From assembly GCA_008360975.2 (NCBI GenBank), contig CM039183.1:49382850-49446849 (forward strand): 64,000 nt of DNA, written 5' to 3'. The position numbers were made by a program, and so were the translations under genes. Position 1 is the first letter of the stretch. Each line of letters starts with the position of its first letter. Of this stretch, positions 26,041 through 39,072 are shown piece by piece. The stretch comes from Lichenostomus cassidix. Lineage: Eukaryota; Chordata; Aves; Passeriformes; Meliphagidae. Under the pieces are notes generated by a model that saw nothing but the letters and a program-made list of their open reading frames with translations, searched no databases and had not been told where the DNA came from.

Positions 26041-28621
26041 CCATTCAGTGGCAAAGCTCTCAATACAAGACCTTTGGTGACTACTCAAGCAGCCTCAAAA
26101 ACATTTCCTTGAAGAGTTTCCTTCCATTCAAGCTCACTGTCTCAGCTTCAACAGCAGCCACCAAGGTAGGGGGAGAAATCAAAGAAAGGTACTGCAGCAC
26201 ATGGCACACAGTTCCAAGTATCTTTTATAACACCCTGTAATTGGAGGCTGTGCTTTAGTGCTCACCATGATTATGAAGAGCTTTCAGGACAATGAGAAAG
26301 ACTGCTCACTTCAGTGTTCACATGCAGAGTTCATACCCACACTTGCTATTTGGTTCTGTCTGCCTTTTGTCAGTCATTTTTCCAGTTGGCTATTTCTGTT
26401 AAAAGCTGGGGTATTATGGGATTCTGCCTGATAAATTCAAACTCCCACTAGAGATACACCCAAGCTTTCATTTGTCTTTGGGATTAAGGTTATTCATACT
26501 TTTATAAGCCACTAATAATAATCTAAATTATAAATACCATATATGCATACACATAGCTAGTGATAAAACCAATGGAGCACAAACATGCCAAGCTGACAGG
26601 AGCTCAAATGAAGACAAGCTTTTGTCTGTCGTGACCTAGTTCATTTTTCTACCAGTTGCACTACACAATGCATTTAAATCATTTAAATATTTGATGCATT
26701 AACCTGCAGCACATTATCTCTATGTACAATGCTGAATTATCCACTCTTCATCCTACCTTTTACAAGATGCAGCTGTTTTCAGACTGCAGCAAGTTTCACA
26801 ATTTGTCAGCAAGGTTACTAACAGTAAAAAAATGTTTTGTAAAGAAAGCTACTGTATTTTATGTGCTGGGAAAAGGGGTGGGAGAGGAAAACATGCTCAG
26901 TTAGAGCAACAGGGTCAAAACAACACGCCTTAAAGAGCACTACCCTCCCATGTTACATACCAAACTCTTCAGAGGGGACATCACAAATTACAGTATTCAA
27001 GCCAAACTCAGCAATGAGTGGGAGCAGGCAAGATAATAAGTACTGCAGATGGTTTTAGTCTTCATTACCATCCAGTAGACACAAGGCCTCTGTAACAGAT
27101 ATGGACAAACAGAGGCTTTTGTAACATGACGAACTAAAAAGCACCAAGAGCTCTATGTTTTTGTGGTATTCTTCACCTCAGGCAAACACTCTGTACATTT
27201 CTAATTACCTGCTCTTCCTCTAGACCTCAAAAAAAAGCCCATAACTGTTGGGAAACTCTGGGTTCTTCAAAACAGACCTTTTTAAGCCACGCTTAACTAA
27301 ATTACCATCTTCTGGATTCACTTGTATGTGTTATGACTAGACTCTCCCAGGGCAAAGAGCCTTCGAACTCACACTTAAATCTGCATTGTGGCTGTGCTGT
27401 ATAAGTGCTTCCTAATGTTTTAAGGAAATTTGTTATCACACACAGGCCAAGGTTGCAGTTTACCTTTCTTTCAGGATAAGCAAGAACAGCATCCCTCCTC
27501 TCTGTGCAGATTTGGTGAGGGGCAGCCTTGTCCTACCACTGACCCTCAAGACAAGGCAGGGCTAGAGAACTGACTCACACTTGCCTTGTTTTCTCCAGCT
27601 TTCCTATATTTCCTGAAGGTAAAGATCACGATTATAGATTACAATTCCACATATTTCATAATTATTATATAATTACAACTGCAACAGTAATTTCAAAATC
27701 AACTGCAATAGTGTATTTACATTGAAACCACCCTTGTTATGATCGTGCTTGCTTCCCCAGGACGAGGCGAACACTGCGATGCTCCCTGGGATTTGAGAAG
27801 CACTGAGGCAGAGCCACTTGGGCACGTGTTGCACAACCAGGGCTGAGCCCAGCTGCAGCCCAGCGGGGTCAGGGCCCCCCCTCCATGGCACTGCTCCCTG
27901 CAGGGCTCAGGCTGCCCCAGCCTGCCCAACAGGACTGCACATGCTCCCCACTGCGAGGGCAGCAGCCAGAGATACTGGGAAGGGTGTTGGCCCAGTGGAG
28001 ATCAGTTGCCATACCAGTTTCCCGTATCTTGGTTTTCAACAAGGTTGCAAATGCAACCCGTACAAAACCTTTCAGTTCTAGCCCCATTATCACCCTTCTG
28101 TTTCCTACCGTAGCCATTCCCTACAGCATGCATTCAGCCATGCAGAATGAGTTTATGGTAAGTATGCTGACACCTTAAAATACTCATCTTCTATCACATA
28201 CATGTTGTTAAAATAAAGTTAGCAGGAGGAACCACACAGTGACTATCTACGTTTATTTTAATAGAATAAGGAAATAGCTCAACGAACAAGTTGTAGAAAA
28301 CTGCATCTAAATTAACACACCAAAAATTATTTATGAACATTACTGTATTTTCATTCTTTCTTCCTCATAACAAATCTAGAATGAACTAATTCCTTTCTCA
28401 TACTTAAAAATATTAAAAGTTCACATAAAAGAGCCTCCATGTTTTCAACACTACAAATCAAAATAGTATAAAGGAGGCTTTAACCATGTACTTAATTGCA
28501 TTGTTGTTCATATACCCATGAACAGATATCTTCAATCTTACAGAGAGGTTATTTTCAGAAATTCTTGAATTCTTGGACTTCTGCAAATAAATATATTTCA
28601 GTGTCTAGGGCATATATTGGA

Positions 28622-28631
28622 GGGGGGGGGG
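28622..28631. repeat. poly(G) run (10)
   Basis: Ten uninterrupted Gs in an AT-rich setting, preceded by GGA. Confidence 0.85.
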
Positions 28632-30722
28632 AAACAATTGAAAATTTGAGTAGAAAGGATTTTATTTGCATCATGTCCAGAATTATGGGTCTTGCTGTGT
28701 TATCAATCAAGTTTTGTTTGTGCTGCCTTTCTTCTAAATTGAAAATCAAATACCACAGTTAACAAAAAGTTTTAAAAGAGCTTGTTCCCATTTCCTGGTA
28801 GCTGGGGTCTTTTTTCTACTTCAAAATATTTCAAGCATCTCTAAGGACAATGTGGTTAACATTCTGAGATTTTCTTTTTAACTTTTAACGATTCTGCATT
28901 AGTCAAACATCACTTGGTTTCTCAATCCTCCCAAGTAGATTCAGTTACTCACCATGAACTAGATACTGAACAGGAAGGGAAAGCCAACACCACTTGCTTG
29001 GGAGCTCTTCCCTCCCATACAGCAGGAACAAAAGGTGCCACTAGAGATAACCCACAAAGCTCTCATCTCAGGTCCTGCTGAGCTTCCTGTAAGCAAACTC
29101 CATCTGCTGCCAAAGCCAAAACTTGCTAATGTGGAAAACAAAAGACAGATACCCATTTGCTAGGAGAAAGACTGAGCTTGCTTTCTTACTCAAACCCAAG
29201 ATTTTGGGAAACCTTATCAATGTCACAGCCAGACACAAAGAATGTATATAAGCCAGTGAGTGGCAATATTTATCCCACCACTTGAAAGTTGATGACAGCT
29301 CTTCTGTAGCCAGTATTTTGACACTAAAAAATAAGAACTGGGAGGAACAAGAAGAAAGAAGAGCATTCAAGTACAACACATTACTGATTAAAACATATTG
29401 TAGAAGTCTCTTGTTTTCATTTTCCAATTGGCCACTCAACCAGAAAATAAATAAAATAAAGTGTAAAAAACCCCATCATTGTCACTGTTATTCAATGTGC
29501 TTGAAATTTCTATCATTTTTCCATTATGATTAACATTTGCATTTACTGTTAATAGAAAAAACAAGTGGCTCAATTCTTCAGATAGCATCCATGGTTCCAC
29601 TATGCTTCAGGAGGCAGCTGTTCTAGTCCTAATCTCTGAAAACTAGGAGCTAAGTTAATTAAAAAATTACAATCTTGGATTAATCAAAATTTGGTTAGCT
29701 AGGCTACAGCCTGATTACAGTAAAAGGAATGTCCAATCAACTAACTTAACAGATCTACTTGTTATCAAGATGTCAAATTTCAAATTAAAACAGAGCTGCC
29801 ACACACATTAGGGAAATTAAACCTACCAAAATATTAAAATGCCCTTTAAGAGTGAAAGTTATAAGAACTCAGCCATAGATACACATTAAAGTCAGTTCCT
29901 TAGGGGTTTTTTTTTAATTTCAAGTAATACTTTGATATTCTCACTTCCACCATTGTAATGATGTAAATGGTTTTGCTCTTGCCTTATATTCCTATAGCAG
30001 AGTAACAAACAAGTTTGGAAGGGAAGCAATAAAAATGAAGAAAGGGGCATACTCAGGCAGTTATTATGGTGCTATCCAGTGTGCCACAACCCCAGCCAGG
30101 AGAGCCTTACAATGGGGCTACCACAAGGGATTATAAAATATAGGGGTGAGCGATCCTTATTGTCATGAGAAAAGCCAGCAGCTCCATCAAATTTCACCCT
30201 TCCCTGTCTCTGCCTCCCATCTCCTCACCTCCTTCCTCACTAATGAAACCAACTATCAGGCTTGCAGAGAGTGTTGTGTCTGAGGAAGGAGAAATGCTGA
30301 GTTTTAACAAGTGACATGGGTGGCGAGGTGCAGAGCAGACACTGAAACTGTCACACCTCACCAGGCAGGGCTGGAGATGGAGAGGCAGCTCAGAGCACAC
30401 CTGGGGCAAGTGAGGAGTCTAAATTACTAAAGAAAATGAGGAGGAGAAAATAAGAGGATGGAAATTAAAAATAATTAATCAGGTCTTAACCTAAAAACTG
30501 TGTAGGCCAGTGGTTTCAACAGGGTAAGGACCAACAGGAGTGATGGCAAAGCAATTACTTGATTCTGCCTCTCTCTGCAGGAGTAACTACCCTGCCTCCA
30601 GATTGCATAGTGCCTTAAGCTCAATCACATTCATTGGACCTTAAGCATTTATATTCTAACTACTAGATCTTAAAGGGCAATGAAATCTCATAGGCACAGT
30701 GCTGATTAAAGGACAAGAGGCC

Positions 30723-30740
30723 AATAAATAAATAAATAAA
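30723..30740. repeat. (AATA)n microsatellite
   Basis: Four to five AATA units. Confidence 0.85.
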
Positions 30741-33700
30741 CACAACCTAAGTTAAACCACCATAATTCACAAATGACAAAGAGAAAAAACCCATGACAGC
30801 CTGAAGCCAGAAGCAGCCCTGCCCAACTAAAACAGGGTAGGATATAAGTACAAACAACTTGCAAAGTCCACCCACATTAATCAGTGCTAAACCCACAGGT
30901 AGCAAAATATTTTTTTCTAGTCTCTTAAGTAGCATGTCATCCAGCCTTTCTGGAGACTGCCATCCAACCAGCAGGTTTCCTATCCAACCTACAGCCAAGA
31001 ACAACATTTAATTAGCATGTTTAATTGATCTTGTTAACTGTTAGGGTGGACAGCTTTGATCTCGCCTGCTGATAGCTAGTTTAGGACTACAAAAGAAACT
31101 GGGGCTTTGCATAATTGCCAAGCTTTCCATGTGTGTTTTTTAATTCCTTCTATTTCCCAATCCCCCTTTCTGTTTCTGCTGCACTAGTGCTCCGGATAAC
31201 AGGAAGCGAAGCACATGCACTCATTTATTGTATCATTTATTTGAGCACGCAGGCGAAAAAAAAGGAAGATGAGGAAAGGGAAATTGCTGCTCCTTCACCC
31301 AGAAACACAGAAAAAGGCCAGGAATTAACACAGCAAATCTGTCCTGGGCAACATTAAGTGAAGTATCCCATGGCTGAGGGCAGCCAGCAACAAACACTTC
31401 AGTGGAAGATGCAGGAATCACTAAGCATGTGTGGGATAATCTGCTCCCAACCCCCTTGAAAGCCTCATCTTACTTTCTGTTGATTAGAGGCTGGTTTAAA
31501 TTCCAGGACAGAGGGTTTGAGAAATTTCTGTGGCTTTCCAGTGTGTTGTTTTATGTTTGTTAATAGGTTCATCCAAAAAATGACTCTTCTGCTGGAGATT
31601 TGTATTAGCAGCTTAGAGAGAAGCCCGCAAGACCAAGATTACTAGCTTGCACTCAACCAAGATGAGACTGTGCCAATACTAATAGGAAGAGAAACTTCTG
31701 AGGACATTTTAATGTATCCTAAAATATCTAGCAGCCTCCAAAACAGATCCTAATTGAAAACAACTAAATACAAGTATGTTTAATTCATTAACTACCTCTC
31801 CTAAATGCTGTTTTCCTGAATGATCAAGCCAATCATAAGTTCTACGGAAATAAATGTTCGTAGGTGGTGCATAATAGGTCCTGAGCAATGTACAAAGCAG
31901 CTCTACATTTCAGCCAAAGAGTGTCAACTGTTTTTAGAACAGCAAGCCAAACCCTCATCAAACTGAATTCAGCTGGAGCTTTGCCACTCAGCAGGACAAC
32001 GACTTGGCCCACCATCCCCATGGGAAATCTTTCTCTAACTCAGACTTTCTTCCTGCTTATTTCAAACGAAATCTCCTTTGGATCAGGTTGAATTTCCACA
32101 GATAATTAGTCTTGCACTAGCTAAATAAAACAAGAGTTATATTGCTTCTGAGTGGCAAACTGAATAATTACAACAGGGTTAAAGAGAAAATTTCTTCTTT
32201 TCTTTCCCAAGGGGAGCTTAGGAATTAACTGTTTAACATGGTTGAACTTTGCTGTTGAATCTTCATATTGCACAGCAACAGAGAGAAGCACCACAGTGCA
32301 GTCACCTCAAGCATCTGCAATCACAGATGAACTGTAGCTCCCAAATAGTGCTAGAACAGAGAGCTCTTCACCTAAAAGCCTCTTTTCTCACCAAGCTTTT
32401 TTAACAGCACACTGTGGTTTTGGTGGTTAGTCTGGGGATTTTGGTTGTGGTGTGTTTTGTTTTCTTTCGTGAGGGTATGTGTTGGGTTTTTTTGCTAAAC
32501 CTTTTTCTAAAGAAGGTTTCTCCTTGTTGTTGCAGGATGATGAATATCTTGTATTCTCTGTCCTTACACCAGAAACTATAGAAAGTCAGCCAGCCCCTTC
32601 ATCTCCTGCCTACTGCTGATACTGTCTCAAATAATGCTCACTTTTGGTGGCTTGGTATGGAGGAGGGGTTTCCCTAGGAATAAGCTGAATAAAGCTTCCT
32701 GTTCGGCTCAAGCAGGAAATGTGCTCCAGTACTGCCTTGCACACAAAGAGTGGAAAATACTTACTAAACAAAATAGCAGGAGATGAAGTGTAAACTGGAT
32801 TGTCCTTCCACCATGCAGACAAATTGAAAGCCACACTCCCCACCCCCAAGCCCTCTTGCATTAATGTGCTTAAACTTGGGGGAAAAAAAAAAAGAAAGAA
32901 AAACATACATATGTATAGACACTGTGCATCAAAATCAAATTATTACACTGTGCCTTTAAACACTGAAGGATTTCAAACAACAACACTAATTAGGAGGTAG
33001 CATTTCCTCCCTCCCACAGAATCAGTTTCTTCTTGTTGGAACAGGAGGTTCAATTGACCAAACCCCATCCTGCTACTGGAGACACTGAACCAGAAGTTGT
33101 CATTGGGTTAACCTCCCAGCATCTCTCTCAAAATATCTCTTTAGAAAGACTTTAAAATAAATAGCAGAGAAGATGGAAGGGACAGACTTCCAGTCTGTCA
33201 GACCATTGGGATTTACAGAAACAAACAGCAATATTAATTTTTGCATAAACAACAGCAGATGGCAGGAGACAAATATTAATGGAAAAAAATGTCCTTCTTC
33301 ATGACTTACTGAAACAATGACTGTTTAAGGCCCCACAGCATTTCCCAATTGCTGGCCTTGTAATTCATGCAAGATTTCTTTGCTGCCATCATATGCCTTT
33401 TGATGAGCTCTGATCACTTTAAATTGGCACTTGTCCTCACCCACCCTGGTGTTTAAACTGAAAGCAATGAAAAACTACATGACCTGATGCTCGGTCACAG
33501 CTACAGATGCACATTGCCAGAAAATAAAAAGCTGTTAGGCAAGTCCCGTGGTATAAAACATATTATGGCAGCTGGATGCTGGAAACATATGACAAAACAT
33601 CATGCAAAACAGCAACACACATAACCTTAATGAAAACCTGATGAAAGACTGTTAAAAAATGTACTGAATCTAATTAATTCTCTAGACGTGGCTAGTGCAG

Positions 33701-35566
33701 CTGAACTAAGGTCACAAGTACTGCATACTACACTTGAATTTTATAAACTACCTTGAGCCATCAGTGCCTCCCACCACTGTGAGTTATAAACCAGTCATCA
33801 GCCCATAGGGATGTGTCTCATCATATTCTGATGTCCCATCTTGTGGCACAACACCCTGCTCATTATGCAAAGCTCATATACATGTCAGGAAAGCATTTTA
33901 CTAATTAGCCTTAAAAATATCCTTGTATTGAAATAGAGTCAAGCACAAGTTTCTCAGCTGAGGGGGGGATATAACGAGAAACTTCTCTACCACTCTAAAC
34001 AAAAAGTTAAAGAAAGCTAAACCAAACCAGAGAAAGCAGAGTAATTCTAGTGAACCTAGAAAAATTCTAGTGAATTTTTTTAAAAAATCAGCCATCACCA
34101 AGACTTCATACATCTGAAAGCTACCTTCAGAATCCTGAAGCAGATATGAAATTAAACTTTCTCAGCATGTGTGGCACACCAGTACAAAACCCTCAGAAAG
34201 AAGGCTTCCCAGCTGAAGTGCATGGCAGAATTCCAGCCACTCCTGAAAGATGGATAAGTTTACCCCAAGTAAGGGCTGCAAAGACACGGCACCTACTGCA
34301 CTAAAGTACATCCTTAACCAGTTTGCCACATCACAAAGCTCTCTCCCGTGTGGAGCAATAAATGGATGTCCTTGAACTAATGCATTCACTACAGAACACC
34401 GAGGAGTATTCTGTACTCCTCTGAGAAGAGAAACAGCAGAGATCATCTGAGACACATTTACCTATTCATACTCTAATATCTAGATCTAGGAGCATATGGA
34501 TCCTACACACACACAAGGACACACCACACAGACAGACCAGCAAGCACAGTCAGTGACTGTAGAGTGACTAAGTGAAGACAAAGAGCTTTGTTCTGCTTGC
34601 TTTCCCTCCCTCACACCCTGCCCATACTCAGCAAGGTACAAACACTAACGGACCCCTCTTATCTGAAGAGTACTGCATGTAAACTTAACTTTGAAACAAA
34701 ATTATGATAGTGTAAAAATAAAAAAACCCCACAAATTCAAAGTATGTACTTTCCCAAGCACCATGGACACACACGGCATATCTTCTACCAGCTGCCAGTC
34801 TGCAGCTACTTCCCAAGAAATGTTGGTGACCCAGATTTGGAGTTTGCTAGTCCTTTTCTGGTCCTTCCCATACAACACCATGCTGGGATCTCAAAAGTCA
34901 TTCTGGGACCTTCAGTTGCAAGAGGAAATTGTTGTCTGGGCCCCACAAAGAGAACAAAAGCCATCAATTCAAGTAGAAATTACCCATGATTTGAAAAGCA
35001 GGTGTACAATGTCCTATCCCCTCATCCTGAATGCAAGAGCAAATTACTTAAATCATCTGACACAATGTCATGCTGCACCTGTGTGTGTACTTGTGCATCA
35101 CAAGGGGTGCAGTAGTTTACAATATCTGCCCCACAAAAAAAGGTTTATGATTAGTAAAAAAATCTAGTAAATGGGAAAGTAATTATACAATTTTTGTTGT
35201 TCTTAAAGTCCTGCACCAGCAAACAGCTTTCTCCATGAGGCTTCAAAAAATGGGAAGGAAAAATCCCCCTTACCATTGTTCCCAAACAAAGACAGCATTA
35301 TTAAACCATTCTCTTTGTTTTCCATATACTTCCCTTAATGTCAGGAGCAGGGTTAAACTTGCAGACAAGCCTTGACAGCCTGTATTACAGAGACATTCAT
35401 GATTCTGACTGCAGCTGAGCATCCTACCTGATCTCCTTGGCCAGACTGCAATGTCTATAAAGCCTGTAAGAATTGTCATGGCTTTATGTGCAACTTCATG
35501 TCAATATGCTTAGCCTCCACATCAATTCCTGTTGACTCAATAGGTTAATAAAATAAACTTCCTTTA

Positions 35567-35625
35567 CAAGCAAACAAACAAATAAAAAAACCCAATAACA
35601 ACAAAAAAACCCAACAAAAACCCCT
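35567..35625. repeat. A/C-rich low-complexity tract
   Basis: Runs of AAACAAAC, AAATAAAAAAACCC and ACAACAAAAAAACCC text; simple sequence. Confidence 0.8.
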
Positions 35626-35698
35626 CAAAAATATTAGAATGAAATAATCATTAATTCTCTTAGACTTTGATGAACAAGATCTTTGAAAAGTAAATATT

Positions 35699-35715
35699 AG
35701 CAGCAGCAGCAGCAG
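35699..35715. repeat. (AGC)n microsatellite
   Basis: Five to six AGC units in non-coding intron sequence. Confidence 0.9.
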
Positions 35716-36479
35716 TGCAGCTTTAGAGCAGCAAAACTGAAAGAACAGCAGAGATGCCACTTAGCAAAGAATTTAAAACCAAACAGAGAAAGCAAAACAT
35801 AGGAATTGCATCTAGTTTCTGGCATGACAATGACAAGAGCAAGGACCATAAAATTAAAAGCAATAACAGGCTTAGCCCAAAGAACTGCGTTGTAACAACA
35901 ACAAGAAAAATTCATTAATATATAATTTGTGCAAAATGATGACTAAGAAAGAATACAATCACTAAGAGTCTGACAAGTAGAATTTCAGGGTTTGCACAGA
36001 GCAGCAGTAGCCTTATTTCACCCTTGCCTTCATATACATTGCACCAGCATATAATAATCATTAGCATCCTATTTAAACAGATAAATACTGCTGCCTATCA
36101 GGGAGTCAATTTAATATACCACCGTACTGCAGGTATCCCCAGTAACAACACATTCTCATTTCGAGTCTGACTGAACAATGCCATGCCAAATTAATGTAAC
36201 TATACTGGCAGAAAAGGTTATACTTCTCTTAGTGAGGAAGAAATGGTCCTTCAGTTTATCATACAGTTATAAAGCACCAAAAAAAGTATAGTTGGTTGGC
36301 ACAAAACTTTTGCCTCACGCTTGAAAACTACAAGTTTTGATAAGGATGATGAAGATTCCCTCCTTTGGAGAAACCAAATACTCAAGTATACCGTAAGGAA
36401 TAATTCTGCAATGAAACAGGTAAGTTACTCATACAGGGCTCCCTTTAAGTCTTATTGTGAAAGGCCTTCCTTATCAATT

Positions 36480-36690
36480 CTGCTCCTAAGTCTGCAATAA
36501 GCGAAGCTTTCCACTTCCATTCAAAAGAAAACTATCGGCGGTCTCTATGTAGCAACCCTATTTCGACTGCCACAAAAGTTGCAACACGGTTCCTTTGGGT
36601 TCCTGAATGTTTCCAGCACATTGAGAAAGCTAAGCTAATGTTGCAAGCCATCTCCCACATTGTCTCCGGGGAGTTTGGTCACGCGTAAAC
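36480..36690. promoter_or_regulatory. CpG-enriched unique segment downstream of the NHSL1 island
   Basis: About nine CpGs (GCGAAGC, ATCGGCGGTC, TTTCGACTG, ACACGG, CTCCGG, CACGCG) lie in otherwise CpG-poor intron, roughly 1 kb inside NHSL1 intron 1. There is no repeat signature and no open frame over 60 codons. It could be an intronic enhancer or an island shore; composition is the only evidence. Confidence 0.25.
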
Positions 36691-37661
36691 AAAACTTCAT
36701 GCACCAGATGCAATTTTTACTGGATCCTTTCTCCAAAGTTGGACCAAGCTCAGGAGGAAAAAACCTTTTCCTATAGCTCTGTGTAGGTGTACAATTAGTC
36801 ACTTCTGAGGGCCACTTTGCAGGCCCTGAAAGAAGCTAAAGAACCACCTCCCCATGCTGCCACTACTTATGAATCTGAGGCCAAATCTGCATCTTGCTGC
36901 TTGGGCTCCATATGAAGTTGAAATTACAAGTTTGAGATCAGCTCTGCACAAAGAACAGAAGCTCGAGAGAACTTAGAGACACAAAACCAGCTGCAAAGTA
37001 CATCCAGGTTTCTATTTACTGAGGTCATCCCATGCACATACAAAAGAACTAATCAGGCATGTGGGCTGAACTGTCAGAGGCTCGGCTGAGCCCAAGTCTA
37101 GCGCAAACCCGGCATAAACATACAAACAAACTCCCCCGGGATCACAGCGCTATCACTTCCCGGCGCTGGCGGTGTTGGCGGCCCCCCGCCCCCGGCCAGC
37201 GGAGACGTTCTGCCCGGTGAGCGAGGAGAACACACCGCGGGTTCCGCTGCACAGAGGCACCGGGGAAACACCGCAGCCACAGGCCCCGCACGCTGACACC
37301 GCCCCTCCCGCCCGGGCAGGCGACACCCGGGGCCGGAGCGTGGGACTGAGCCCGGGGTCGGGGTCTCCCGGCGGGAGGTGAGCAGCGCCGCGCTGCAGCC
37401 CCTGGGCACCGGCGGGGTCGGGAGGAGCCGCGGCGGGACCGGGGGCGACCGCCGCCACCTGAGCAAGGAAAAAGCGAGACGGGGATGCTTAAGTTTCCCT
37501 CTTCCCTTTCTTATTTTAAACAAATCACAAACTAGAGCCCAGCCTGCTGCTCCAACCGCCCCGCTACCGGGCGGCCGTCCTCCTGCCGGTCCTCCCTCTC
37601 CCCGAGCCGCCCCGCCACCGTCCCGGACGAGCTCGCAGCGCTGGGGAAGGGTGGTACTCAC

Positions 37662-38019
37662 GGATCTTGACTTTGCGGTGGTCGAGGCGGGCGAGGAGCT
37701 CCTCCAGGGCGCCCAGGCGGCGCTGGAGCCGGGCGTTGCGGTGGCACAGGGAGTCCGCCTCACTGAGGATCCCGCCGAAGATGTCGCCGGCGCAGCGGGA
37801 GAGGTCGGAGAGCTGCATCAGCAGCGACACCAGCGCGTACGAGCTGACCTGCTCCAGCGTCCCGAAGAGCGGCACCGCGCCGCGGCGGCGCCCGCCGCCC
37901 CCCTCCGCCGCTCCAGCGTGGTCCCCCGGCGCCGAGCCGCCCCGCTCCGCGCCATCCCCGCCGGCCTCTTCCAACCTGCACAGCTTCAGCGGCTCCAGGG
38001 TCCGCAGGGGGAACGGCAT
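37662..38019 (-). CDS. NHSL1: NHSL1 first coding exon (WAVE-homology domain)
   Basis: NHS-like protein 1 is an adaptor of the Nance-Horan family. It binds the Scar/WAVE complex at the leading edge and tunes Arp2/3-driven lamellipodia. The exon encodes residues 1-119 plus one base. Residues 1-15 (MPFPLRTLEPLKLCR) are the family start, like the MPL.KR.I.P..LC start of WAVE proteins. Residues 16-50 are a Gly/Ala/Arg-rich linker. Residues 51-119 are the WAVE-homology helix region, with SLLMQLSDLSRCAGDIFGGI at 66-85 and a charged, leucine-rich coiled coil after it. The ATG at 38019 has G at -3 and is the only start giving the conserved N-terminus. The donor GTGAGT follows at 37661-37656, and the phase-1 end (ATC C) suits joining to a CT-starting exon 2 to give PVSNLD. 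NHS, NHSL1 and NHSL2 share this design; NHSL1 is chosen because CCDC28A is its divergent neighbour. Confidence 0.88.
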
Positions 38020-38314
38020 CGCGGCCGGGGACGGGAGGCAGCGCGGGGCACGGCAGCGGGAGGGGTGGCGGGGAGAGCTAGGCGTCCCCGGCGCGAAAAG
38101 TCTTCATCCGCGCAGCGGCCGCGGTGACAAAAGTTCAGAGAGAGGAGAGGGAGCGAGAGAGGGAGAACAGCACAACAACAACAAATGAATCGGGGCGGGA
38201 GGGCGGCCGGGCTAGGCGCTCCGGGGCCGGGGGGGAGCCGCCGCCGCCTCGGCGCAGGGGGAGCCCCGCGCGGCGCCCATGTGCGGGAGTGGCCCCCGGA
38301 GGCGGGAGCGGCCC

Positions 38315-38367
38315 GGGAGGAGGGAGGAGAGGAGATGGGAGGGGAGAGGAGGGGGAGAGGAGCGGGG
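38315..38367. repeat. GGA-rich polypurine tract in the NHSL1 5' region
   Basis: Nearly pure G/A tract with many GGG and GGGG runs on the plus strand (pyrimidine-rich on the NHSL1 sense strand), 300-350 bp upstream of the NHSL1 ATG. Similar G/A-rich tracts follow at about 38455-38500 and 38652-38699. It could form G-quadruplex or triplex structures. Confidence 0.7.
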
Positions 38368-38674
38368 CGCTGCACCGCCGCACGGCGGGCGCGGGGAGAG
38401 TCCGGGGCGGCCGGGAGACAGGAAAGAGCCCGGCTTTCTCTCCCCGAAGTGAGGATGAGGCGGGGAGGGAGGGGAAGGAGGAAGCGTGGGAGGGGGACTG
38501 AAGCGCCCTGGATGCGGCCACAAAAGAGGAAAGCCAGCCAGAGGAGGAGGGGAGAGAAAGCCCGGACCAGCTCCACCTGGGGAACCCCGCGCCGTTGCAG
38601 GCACTTTTCTGAACGCACCAAACTCCTAACCCGGAAAGCGAGAGCTGGAAAAAGAGGAGGAGGGAAGGGAGGGG

Positions 38675-38699
38675 AAAAAAAAAAAAAAAAAAAAAAAAA
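38675..38699. repeat. poly(A) run (25) upstream of NHSL1
   Basis: Uninterrupted A25 (T25 on the NHSL1 sense strand) at the edge of the CpG island, directly after a G/A-rich tract. It is the longest homopolymer in the window; its length is likely polymorphic and prone to sequencing error. Confidence 0.9.
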
Positions 38700-39042
38700 G
38701 CCAACCCTTCACAAACCTGGGAAAAGCAAAGGAGGCCGCCGCCTACCTGTGGCTCCCCGAACTGGAGCCTCACCCTTCCCGGCCAGCCAGCAGCCAAGGT
38801 AGCTGCTCCCGGCCCGGCCCCGCGACCCTGGGGCCAGAGGGACTCCCCAGGGAGAAGGCAGCCCCTCCGGCCTCCTCTGCTCGAAGAGAGGGCCAAGCAA
38901 GGGATGAGCAGGTCTCGCCTCAGCCCTTTCCCCTACGGGTCAGGCCGGAGGTACTGCTCCAAGGCAGGGCAAGAAGAGCAGCCTGTCTGGGAGCGGCGAG
39001 TTCTCCTGGTTAATTTTCAGCAAGATTGACACTAAGGTAGGA

Positions 39043-39072
39043 AAAGCTAAGTCTGGCCCATGACTTAGCTTT
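39043..39072. repeat. perfect hairpin, 11-bp stem, 8-nt loop
   Basis: AAAGCTAAGTC (39043-39053) and GACTTAGCTTT (39062-39072) are exact reverse complements separated by TGGCCCAT. The site lies about 1 kb upstream of the NHSL1 ATG. It could be a cruciform or a dyad-type binding site; function is unknown. Confidence 0.85.

Larger units (their letters stand above)
26041..36400. other. gene-free intronic DNA
   Basis: AT-rich intron with scattered simple repeats: G10 at 28622-28631, (AATA)n at 30723-30740, an A/C-rich stretch at about 35567-35625 and (AGC)n at 35699-35715. No coding exon, RNA gene or dated transposon could be recognised. Confidence 0.55.
1..37661 (-). other. NHSL1: NHSL1 intron 1 (partial; continues left of window)
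   Basis: The donor of the NHSL1 first coding exon is at 37661/37662 on the minus strand, and no second exon of the family is visible to its left. NHS-family exon 2 begins with a conserved VSNLD-type stretch, which I did not find here. The stretch is therefore read as first intron, at least 37 kb long. It is AT-rich and CpG-poor, with short A-rich and microsatellite runs. Open frames stay under about 160 codons, overlap on both strands and resemble no protein I know. Repeats and candidate regulatory segments inside it are listed separately. The intron reading is inferred from gene structure and synteny. Confidence 0.75.
37140..38640. promoter_or_regulatory. NHSL1: CpG island of NHSL1 (first exon, 5'UTR, promoter)
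   Basis: About 1.5 kb of very GC-rich, CpG-dense DNA covering the first coding exon, its donor and the region upstream of the ATG. No TATA box is evident, which fits a dispersed CpG-island promoter. Long open frames on both strands here (for example 37098-37763 minus, 37378-38127 plus, 38135-38896 minus) are by-products of high GC. The transcription start cannot be placed from sequence; it should lie on the minus strand somewhere in about 38050-38700. Confidence 0.75.

Noticed and set aside
37098..37763. 221-codon open frame over the NHSL1 island
   Set aside because: It overlaps the true exon in another frame and is a by-product of GC-rich, stop-poor sequence.
38135..38896. Long minus-strand open frame upstream of the NHSL1 ATG
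   Set aside because: Low-complexity Ser/Pro/Arg text across polypurine tracts and A25; not protein-like and not in frame with a family start.
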